A stretch of 12,789 nt of DNA from an uncultured Rhizobiaceae group bacterium (GTDB taxonomy: Bacteria; Pseudomonadota; Alphaproteobacteria; Rhizobiales; Rhizobiaceae). Below, piece after piece: positions 6,910-12,789 of the stretch. Location of the stretch: NCBI GenBank assembly GCA_937923355.1, contig CALAIO010000346.1:1-12789 (forward strand). The letters run 5' to 3'. Numbering within the stretch: position 1 is the stretch's first letter; every line of letters starts with the position of its first letter. The notes beneath the pieces were generated by a model. It was not told the DNA's origin. It made no database searches and saw only the letters and a program-made list of their open reading frames with translations. The position numbers and the translations under genes were made by a program.

Positions 6910-7743
6910 ATGGAAATCCGCTACTCTGCTGACATTGTTCGTTACAAAACCATGACGAATAAGGAACTCCGCGATACATTCGTAATCGACAGCTTATGGA
7001 CTCCAGATGAAGTTCCCCTTGTCTACTCCGACATTGACCGCGGCGTTATCGGGTCTGCCGTTCCCGTCAGGAAAGCTCTTGAAATACCCATACATAAAGA
7101 TCTGGCGAGTGATTACTTTGCCCAACGCCGAGAAGTCGGCGTCATCAATATAGGCGGCCAAGGTTCAATTGAGGTTGATGGCACCTCCTATGACATGGAT
7201 AATCTCGACAGCCTTTACATCGGGCGTGGCTCGAAGGGAATTAAGTTTACAAGCAGCGATGGTGCAAACCCTGCGAAATTCTATTTCGTCAGCTATCCGG
7301 CACATATGCGTTATGAGACACAACACATAAAAAAATCTCAAGCCAATATGGTAAAATTGGGCGCATCAGAAACCAGTAATAAGCGCGTCATCTTTCAGCC
7401 TATCCATCCGGATATCGTCAAAACCTGCCAAATCGTGATGGGTTTTACCATGCTGGAATCTGGTAATGTCTGGAATACGTTCCCGCCACATACACATAAA
7501 CGCCGCTCGGAATTCTATATGTATTTTGATCTGTTGGATGATGACGCCCGTGTCTTCCACTTTATGGGCGAAGCTGATAATATGAAGCCAATGATATTAA
7601 AGTCAGGCGAAGTGGCCCTTTCTCCAATTTGGTCAATGCATTGCGGCGCGGGTACCTCAGCCTATACCTTCATCTGGTCTATGGGCGGCGAGAATCAAGT
7701 CTTTGACGATATGGATCATATTAAGCAATCCGACATTGCTTAG
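6910..7743 (+). CDS. kduI: KduI-type 5-keto-4-deoxyuronate isomerase, canonical-looking copy
   Basis: Second KduI homologue, 277 residues, cytoplasmic, predicted to isomerise 4-deoxy-L-threo-5-hexosulose uronate (EC 5.3.1.17). Zinc ligands are His194 and His196 in PPHTHKRRSE, Glu201, and His244 in WSMHCG. The tail VFDDMDHI matches the usual KduI ending, and the N-terminus (RYSADIVRYKTMTNKELRD) is also standard, so this copy looks closer to characterised KduI than the one at 1160-2002. Both share stretches such as [17 protein letters not shown] and SPxWSxHxGxGTS, yet differ along most of the rest. The start is supported by AAGAGGA about 7 bases upstream. It is alone on the plus strand, divergent from the TRAP operon, and its stop lies 2 bp from the stop of the convergent GH43 gene. 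Confidence 0.95.
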   Translation: MEIRYSADIVRYKTMTNKELRDTFVIDSLWTPDEVPLVYSDIDRGVIGSAVPVRKALEIPIHKDLASDYFAQRREVGVINIGGQGSIEVDGTSYDMDNLDSLYIGRGSKGIKFTSSDGANPAKFYFVSYPAHMRYETQHIKKSQANMVKLGASETSNKRVIFQPIHPDIVKTCQIVMGFTMLESGNVWNTFPPHTHKRRSEFYMYFDLLDDDARVFHFMGEADNMKPMILKSGEVALSPIWSMHCGAGTSAYTFIWSMGGENQVFDDMDHIKQSDIA

Positions 7744-7745
7744 CC

Positions 7746-9134
7746 CTACTCGAAGGAAAAGCTGTCAATGATAGCATTGGGCGAAGAGCCATCACTCGAG
7801 CTGTGAATAATAAGTGTTTCTGTGTCGCTAAGGCCGGTAAGACTTAGCGTTGCACGTTTTTGTTCTTTACCCAAAAGTTTCTCCCACCATCCTAACTTAT
7901 CAACTTTCAGCTCCCCCATCGGGTGAATGTCTCCGTCTGAACTTTTTCGCGAAACCTTAAATCTGACACTGCTGGATAAGGCCTCTGAAAATGAGAGCGT
8001 TAGGGAGAACTTGTTCTTCAAGCCATGAATATTTGGGAAAGTGATAGAGGCCGACGCTCTTGTCGGGATAACCCCAAAGCCGCCAGTCTCTAGCTCCACT
8101 TTTTCAAAACCTTCCGTTTTAAAAAAGTCTTCAGCCTCAATTTTTCCCTTGGCAGCATCATATTCACCCACGCCCGTCAAATCGACACGAAGCGGCTGGA
8201 TGCTTCCGTCCTGACGATAATGAATATAGCTAATAAAAGTATCCCGAAAATACCGATTGCCCGTCTGGCTAATATCGCAATAGGCGTAATAGGTCTGGCC
8301 GTGCATTTCAAAGAATGATCCATGCCGCCCTTGAAGGTAGCCATGCGGCCATGTGGGGCTTTCCGTTCCGTCCAGAAAACTCGCATCATTGAGGATTTCT
8401 CCTCGGTAAATGTAAGGGCCATAAGGGTTGCCCGCCGTCGCGTAAAACGCACCCCATGACAGATAATAAATGCCATTTCGCTTATGAAGAAACGGTTTAT
8501 CATCCGTGCCTTTTCCCGCAAATGGACCTGCATTACTATCCGTATAAGGCCCTTTCGCATTAACGACCGTAACCGGTTTAGGGTCTTCTGCCAAAGACAC
8601 CATATCATCATTCAACTTAGCTATGTGATAGTTGAAGGCCCCAAAAATAATATAATGGTCCCCACCATCTTTAAGAATGCCTGGGTCATATTCATGAGTC
8701 GGCGTCATGTCCGATGTCAGCAAAGGCTTTCCGAGGACGTCTCTCCAAGGGCCAATGGGGGCCTCGCCCACTACAACGCCTGTTTGCTCATTAGCTTCAG
8801 AAAAATACCAATAATATTTCCCGCCCTTTTCCGCAGCATCAGTTGCCCAAGCACTATCAAATCCTTTTCCGATATAGGTATCTTCAGGATTTAGAACACT
8901 TTCTTGGATCCAATTCACGAGGTCTTCAGAAGACCAAATCCACCAATCTTCCATGATGAAAGTCGTATTTTTGGCTGATTTATCATGCGTGGCGTAGAGA
9001 TAAGCCTTACCGTCAAAGACATGGATATGCGGATCATTAACGCCCTGATTTGGAATAATGGGATTGGCCGCAAAAGAGACATCGAATACCCCTGTGCCTA
9101 CAATTAGAAAAAAACCTACAATCACATGTTTCAT
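7746..9134 (-). CDS. GH43-family glycosidase with CBM6-like C-terminal domain, exported
   Basis: Five-bladed-propeller glycoside hydrolase of clan GH-F, 462 residues. A Sec signal peptide spans about 1-22 (cleavage after VSFA). The catalytic domain (about 24-325) carries NDPHI with Asp34 as expected general base and EYDPGI with Asp150 as pKa-tuning aspartate. The segment that normally carries the general-acid Glu (E-G/A-P before KRNGIYYLS) reads DDKPFLHKRNGIYYLS, so Asp212 stands where Glu is expected. The last 130 residues start with KIEAEDF and end with IIDSFSFE, a beta-sandwich pattern like CBM6, probably for binding sugar chains. Family members are xylosidases, arabinofuranosidases and galactosidases; with ulvan as the suspected substrate, removal of xylose is a reasonable guess only. 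It follows GH78 by 33 bp and is probably co-transcribed. Its ribosome site is weak (AGG about 11 bases upstream). Confidence 0.87.
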   Translation of the reverse strand: MKHVIVGFFLIVGTGVFDVSFAANPIIPNQGVNDPHIHVFDGKAYLYATHDKSAKNTTFIMEDWWIWSSEDLVNWIQESVLNPEDTYIGKGFDSAWATDAAEKGGKYYWYFSEANEQTGVVVGEAPIGPWRDVLGKPLLTSDMTPTHEYDPGILKDGGDHYIIFGAFNYHIAKLNDDMVSLAEDPKPVTVVNAKGPYTDSNAGPFAGKGTDDKPFLHKRNGIYYLSWGAFYATAGNPYGPYIYRGEILNDASFLDGTESPTWPHGYLQGRHGSFFEMHGQTYYAYCDISQTGNRYFRDTFISYIHYRQDGSIQPLRVDLTGVGEYDAAKGKIEAEDFFKTEGFEKVELETGGFGVIPTRASASITFPNIHGLKNKFSLTLSFSEALSSSVRFKVSRKSSDGDIHPMGELKVDKLGWWEKLLGKEQKRATLSLTGLSDTETLIIHSSSDGSSPNAIIDSFSFE

Positions 9135-9167
9135 ATGACTTTTAACCTGTATTCGACTGACGGGACG

Positions 9168-12008
9168 TTAGTTAAGGGTTACGCTAATTGCATAACGACC
9201 TGGATTTAAACCTATCAGATTTTCGTCGCGCCCTGCCGCACCGTTTAAGGTCAAATTTCCACCATTTACAGAGGGTAAAACAATATCAGCAACGGTATTT
9301 TTAGGAACCTGTACATTAAGACTCACCAGACCATTTTCGACACTCCAATCCACAAACACCTCACCCTGAGGCGTCGCGTAGCCGCCTTTTGCGTGGCTGA
9401 GTTGCTTGCCAAATTGGGGCTCAATACGGACGCGCTTAAAACCGGGCTCAACGGGCGTAATACCCAAAATGCCTTCGTAGAACCAACGGGACACTGTGCC
9501 ATAAGCATAGTGGTTTAGCGAGTTCATACCCTGTGGATTAAAGCCTTCTTCAATAGAATAGGAGTCCCAGCGTTCCCAAGTCGTTGTTGCACCATTATTA
9601 ATCGAATGGAACCAAGAAGGGTAGGTTTCCTTGAACAATAGCTCATAGATAATATCACTACGGCCCGCCTCTTGAAGGACTTGGGTCAGCAATGGTGTTC
9701 CCAAAAAACCGGTACGCAAATGAAAATCTGCATTCTCAATTTCAGCAATCAAATGCTCTATCGCGATACCGCGTTTATCTTCAGGGAATAAATCATAAGC
9801 AAGACCCAATAAGTAGGTTGTTTGCGATGGTTCGCTGTCTTTTAAGTTTAAGTCTTCGTCGAAAAAACGCTGCAAAAAAGCCTGTTTAATATTATCATGT
9901 AGGACCTGAAGCCTCTGCGCGTCTTGATCTTTCCTCAACACTTTAGCAGTTTTAATTGTAAGCTCGACAGAACGCGCATAGTAAGCTGTTCCTATTAAAC
10001 TAAAATCCGTATCTCCGCGATTTCCATTATTTTCGCTTGTCACATTTTGGGGGTAAGGCTGAAGCCAGTCACCAAATGTACTCATATTTGAGATAAAGTT
10101 TTTACTTTTTGTCTCGTGATAATTAACCCAGCCCTTCATCATCTCATAATTATCGGCGAGAATTGTCTCATCTCCGGTCGCCATATAAAGCTCCCACGGA
10201 ATGATCGTTGCTGCGTCCCCCCAACCGGATGAAGCAAAGTTAATCCAATCGACAAATGGAATATATAAGGGGATTTTGCCGTCCGGGCCTTGCTCTTCCC
10301 GAACGCTTTGCAGCCATGCAGCCCAAAACCCATATGTGTCTGCCATATACATAGACGGGGTGACAAAGACTTGTGCATCCCCGGTCCACCCAAGGCGCTC
10401 ATCACGCTGCGGGCAGTCGAGCGGGATATCATAAAAGTTACTACGCATGCCCCAGATGATGTTCTCTGCCAATTGGTTTAACTTCGTATGGGAACTTTCA
10501 AAATTGGCGTGAACATGGATATCCGAATGCTGTACCATGGCCGTTGCCCACTCTTTTGCAGGCTTATATTGGGTATCATACCCAGTCACTTCGATGTAGC
10601 GATAGCCGTGATAGGTAAAGGTGGGTTGATATTCAATCCAGCCATCTTCAGACGGCATAAAATTATTGGTGGATTCGGCGCTTCGGTAATTCTCAGTGTA
10701 AAACTCGCCTTTATGTAAGGCCTCTGCAAAACGGATTTTGACCTCTTGTCTCGCAATGACGGGAATTCGTATTTTTGGCACACCCACCATGTTCTGACCA
10801 AAGTCAAAAACCGCTATTCCATTTTTCACACTTACAATGTCTTTGACGGGCATTGCTTCCGTAAAACGTATAGGAGCATGACGCTTAGGTTCAATGGTGA
10901 CATTTGAATCAAGGGGCTCTTCCACGGCTTCCACCCACTCTGAACTATTAAATTTAATATTGTTCCAACCCTTGAGCTCCCGCCCCTGATTATAATGCTC
11001 CCCATCATAAATGCTTGCAAACCGGATGGGACCTGATTGAGACGCCATCCAGTCTTTATCTGTTCTCTCAATCTGAATTTTGCCGTTTGCATAGGTGATT
11101 TCAAGCTGCGCTAGTAATCGCGCAGGTAATTTATGGTCCCTATCGAGAAAATCAGAAACGCGGCCCGAATACCAACCACCTGCTAGGTTCGCCGCGATTG
11201 CATTTTCGCCCTGAACAATTTTATCCGTGAGATCATAAGTTAGCGACTCAATTCGTTTTGCATAAGGCGTCCATCCCGGCGTCATCACATCTTGACCCGC
11301 AACTTCAGCTCCGTTCAAATATGGTTTAAACAAGCCTTTTGAGGTAATATAGAGACGTGCTTTTTTAACTACACCTTTGACCTCGAAACTATTGCGCAGA
11401 TATTGCGGCGTTGCTAGCGTTGATTGAGTTGGATTTTCAGACATAGTTGTGTTCGGATGCCCAATCCACTTACCTTGCCAATCCGACGTGTCCAGTAGTC
11501 CAAGCTCAATCGATTGGGCTGTGCTCCACGTCGATGGCTGATCGTTTTCATTCCAGATTTTAACACGCCAAAAAAGCTTCTGACGTGAAACCAACTCCTC
11601 ACCCTCATATGCAACCCAAGAGGTTTTATGTGACGAGACTTTACCGCTATCCCACAAATCTGCGGCGTCAGATAGTTGTTTTAGGCTCGAGGCTACTTGG
11701 ATACGATAAGCAGATTGAAATTGCGCATCTGACGTTTCCGACAGCACCCAAGAAAACCTAGGAGATGCCTCATAATACCCCAAAGGATTAGTGAACCCTT
11801 CTCCAACTTTCAGGTCAATTGGAGCCGATCTTGGAACGGGTACAGATGACGACACATCATTTGATTGCCCACAAGCTGTAGACATAAAAGTGAACAGAGT
11901 TAGGACAATGAACCTGAAAATATATATCTTAAATCTTCCGAAAAACTTCCATGCTCGCGTCTGGCAGGAAGAAACCATGCAAGTCACTAAAGGTATCCTC
12001 TGTAACAT
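9168..12008 (-). CDS. GH78 alpha-L-rhamnosidase, putative lipoprotein
   Basis: Inverting alpha-L-rhamnosidase, 946 residues, the usual multi-domain size. After an extended N-terminus and a hydrophobic stretch (about 29-41), MSTAC (Cys46) looks like a lipobox. Domains in order: N-terminal fibronectin-like region (about 60-170), beta-sandwich with LNGAEV and PGWTPY (about 180-350, the Bac_rhamnosid_N type), a second beta-domain with FDFGQNMVG (about 385-480), the (alpha/alpha)6 barrel (about 500-845), and a C-terminal beta-domain (about 846-946). The catalytic pair is visible: general acid Glu537 in DCPQRDERLGWTGD and general base Glu812 in TTTWERWDS. The ATG at 12008 is preceded by GGGAG about 7 bases away; a later ATG at 11978 lacks such a site. 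It would release rhamnose from oligosaccharides outside the cytoplasm and is the first gene of a GH78-GH43 pair. Confidence 0.95.
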   Translation of the reverse strand: MLQRIPLVTCMVSSCQTRAWKFFGRFKIYIFRFIVLTLFTFMSTACGQSNDVSSSVPVPRSAPIDLKVGEGFTNPLGYYEASPRFSWVLSETSDAQFQSAYRIQVASSLKQLSDAADLWDSGKVSSHKTSWVAYEGEELVSRQKLFWRVKIWNENDQPSTWSTAQSIELGLLDTSDWQGKWIGHPNTTMSENPTQSTLATPQYLRNSFEVKGVVKKARLYITSKGLFKPYLNGAEVAGQDVMTPGWTPYAKRIESLTYDLTDKIVQGENAIAANLAGGWYSGRVSDFLDRDHKLPARLLAQLEITYANGKIQIERTDKDWMASQSGPIRFASIYDGEHYNQGRELKGWNNIKFNSSEWVEAVEEPLDSNVTIEPKRHAPIRFTEAMPVKDIVSVKNGIAVFDFGQNMVGVPKIRIPVIARQEVKIRFAEALHKGEFYTENYRSAESTNNFMPSEDGWIEYQPTFTYHGYRYIEVTGYDTQYKPAKEWATAMVQHSDIHVHANFESSHTKLNQLAENIIWGMRSNFYDIPLDCPQRDERLGWTGDAQVFVTPSMYMADTYGFWAAWLQSVREEQGPDGKIPLYIPFVDWINFASSGWGDAATIIPWELYMATGDETILADNYEMMKGWVNYHETKSKNFISNMSTFGDWLQPYPQNVTSENNGNRGDTDFSLIGTAYYARSVELTIKTAKVLRKDQDAQRLQVLHDNIKQAFLQRFFDEDLNLKDSEPSQTTYLLGLAYDLFPEDKRGIAIEHLIAEIENADFHLRTGFLGTPLLTQVLQEAGRSDIIYELLFKETYPSWFHSINNGATTTWERWDSYSIEEGFNPQGMNSLNHYAYGTVSRWFYEGILGITPVEPGFKRVRIEPQFGKQLSHAKGGYATPQGEVFVDWSVENGLVSLNVQVPKNTVADIVLPSVNGGNLTLNGAAGRDENLIGLNPGRYAISVTLN

Positions 12009-12084
12009 GATCTACTCCCGTGTTTAAAGCCCACTCTTCTTGCTTTGGCATGTCTACAGACACATATAAGAATGCGCATTTGTG

Positions 12085-12118
12085 CTTGATAATGATTATT
12101 TATGCACTATTAATCAAG
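12085..12118. repeat. 34-bp inverted repeat with face-to-face promoter elements
   Basis: Outer arms CTTGAT and ATCAAG are perfect 6-bp inverted repeats, and pairing continues imperfectly inward. Because each arm contains TTGAT, each gives a -35-like hexamer pointing inward: plus strand TTGATA (12086-12091), 16 bases, TATTAA (12108-12113); minus strand TTGATT (12117-12112), 17 bases, CATTAT (12094-12089). If used, the two promoters overlap and cannot be occupied together. The hexamer matches are moderate. Confidence 0.35.
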
Positions 12119-12214
12119 AGGAATATCAAAGCTCTAACAAGATGCCAAAAGCGAACTCAATCACGCCTTATAATTCGGCCGCGGCATCCCTAGTGGCTTC
12201 AAAGATATTAGGCC

Positions 12215-12220
12215 AAGGAA
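12215..12220 (+). promoter_or_regulatory. Ribosome binding site of the lyase gene
   Basis: AAGGAA lies 7 bases before ATG 12228. It selects this ATG over the out-of-frame ATG at 12224, which opens only an 83-codon reading frame without family features. Confidence 0.6.
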
Positions 12221-12227
12221 TAAATGA

Positions 12228-12789
12228 ATGAAAAAACGAGTTCCAATCTATTTCGTTGGCGCGATGTTTTTAGCGATATGCTTTGCAGCACAGCCCACAT
12301 TTTCGAGCGAAAAGCCAGCAAAGAAAGCCACGACAAAAAAAGTCGATTATTTTGCCGACAATGGGTTTGGGAATGCGGTTGCCATCATTCAACATCCAGC
12401 AGGTCAATATCACGAGGGCATCACCTATGTGACCTATCAAGGCCCATTGGAAGACCCCTACATTGCTGCCTATAACCACACGACGGAGGAATGGTCAGGC
12501 CCATTTAAAGCTGGCGTTAGCGCTATGGGAAAAGACCCAACCCGCAAACGAAAAATTGACAATCACGGCAAGCCCTCAATGATTATAGATAATGAGGGCT
12601 ACATCCACATTTTCTTCGGTGGTCATGGCGGAATGCCTCACCACGGAGATAATCCGCTTGGCAATCATCATTACGGCGAAAATAAACATGTCGTCAGTAA
12701 GCGCCCATTAGACATTTCTGAGTGGGAAGAGCTAGATACTATTCCGCCTTTTGGTACCTATAATCAGGTCATTAAAATGGACAATGGGG
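12228..12789 (+). CDS. Secreted beta-propeller polysaccharide lyase, PL24/PL25 ulvan-lyase-like (3' end outside window)
   Basis: The first 187 codons of an exported protein. A basic start and hydrophobic core (about 6-21) form a signal peptide, followed by a Lys-rich linker (29-38). The remainder resembles BNR-type seven-bladed propeller proteins of the PL24/PL25 ulvan lyase group: NHGKPSMIID with His113, FFGGHGG with His133, NHHYGENKHVVS, RPLDISEWEELD and PFGTYNQVIKMDNG. The two histidines are 20 residues apart; from memory the PL25 enzyme PLSV_3936 has active-site His123 and His143 with the same spacing. Such enzymes cleave rhamnose-3-sulfate to uronate bonds by beta-elimination, leaving an unsaturated uronate. 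That product fits the kduI/kduD genes here. The Tyr and Arg expected later in the active site lie partly or wholly outside the window. PL24 or another BNR_4 member remains possible. Confidence 0.78.
   Translation, partial: MKKRVPIYFVGAMFLAICFAAQPTFSSEKPAKKATTKKVDYFADNGFGNAVAIIQHPAGQYHEGITYVTYQGPLEDPYIAAYNHTTEEWSGPFKAGVSAMGKDPTRKRKIDNHGKPSMIIDNEGYIHIFFGGHGGMPHHGDNPLGNHHYGENKHVVSKRPLDISEWEELDTIPPFGTYNQVIKMDNG

Larger units (their letters stand above)
12009..12227. promoter_or_regulatory. Divergent control region between GH78 and the lyase gene
   Basis: 219 bp without a gene. It contains a 34-bp inverted repeat (12085-12118), a 10-bp perfect palindrome AATGCGCATT (12071-12080), a perfect TATAAT on the plus strand at 12169-12174 without a good -35, and the ribosome site of the lyase gene. 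Candidate promoters in both directions overlap in the inverted repeat. No terminator is seen. Confidence 0.5.

Noticed and set aside
10139..11614. Short open frames on both strands inside the GH78 gene
   Set aside because: Shadow frames of a full-length gene with intact catalytic residues; none has signal, domain or start-site support.
12088..12106. Fur-box-like GATAATGATTAT sequence before the lyase gene
   Set aside because: Only the first two of three GATAAT-like hexamers fit, the region is AT-rich, and no iron-related gene is nearby.
12224..12475. Plus-strand reading frame starting at ATG 12224
   Set aside because: It overlaps the lyase gene in another frame, has no recognisable features and is spaced less well from the ribosome site.
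1..12789. Mobile elements, CRISPR arrays, tRNA genes or phage attachment sites
   Set aside because: No transposase, integrase, spaced direct repeats or cloverleaf-forming stretch was seen on either strand.

Overview
The window looks like part of a polysaccharide-utilisation locus of a Gram-negative, probably marine, proteobacterium. The grounds are a tripartite TRAP transporter, several lipoprotein or export signals, and an AT-leaning but moderate base composition, with no SusC/SusD pair of the Bacteroidota type. The gene set points to a sulfated, rhamnose- and uronate-containing polysaccharide, best matched by green-algal ulvan. It comprises a beta-propeller lyase resembling PL24/PL25 ulvan lyases, a GH78 alpha-L-rhamnosidase, a GH43 enzyme with a CBM6-like tail, a formylglycine-type sulfatase, and KduI/KduD enzymes for unsaturated uronates. 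The substrate is inferred; nothing in the sequence proves it.

Layout. From 6678 down to position 1 a minus-strand operon runs: DUF4861 lipoprotein (GTG start), dctP, dctQ, dctM, kduD, a first kduI, then a sulfatase cut by the left edge. The first five genes are tightly packed (two 4-bp ATGA overlaps, then gaps of 1 and 8 bp). kduI follows after a 103-bp gap and the sulfatase 25 bp further on. A good sigma70-type promoter with an overlapping palindrome lies at 6711-6739. Facing away from it, a second and clearly different kduI reads on the plus strand (6910-7743). It converges, with only 2 bp between stop codons, on a minus-strand pair GH78 (12008-9168) then GH43 (9134-7746). A second divergent control region (12009-12227) separates GH78 from the plus-strand lyase gene, which runs off the right edge.

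How the genes could work together (inference). The exported lyase cuts the polymer by beta-elimination, leaving unsaturated uronates at non-reducing ends. The sulfatase removes sulfate, GH78 releases rhamnose and GH43 a further sugar such as xylose. The TRAP system imports an acidic product. KduI and KduD convert the 4-deoxy-5-keto uronate to 2-keto-3-deoxygluconate. Not present here, and expected nearby if the reading is right: a GH88/GH105 unsaturated uronyl hydrolase, KDG kinase and aldolase, a TonB-dependent receptor, a sulfatase-maturing enzyme and a transcription regulator. No tRNA, rRNA, CRISPR, transposon or phage gene was seen.
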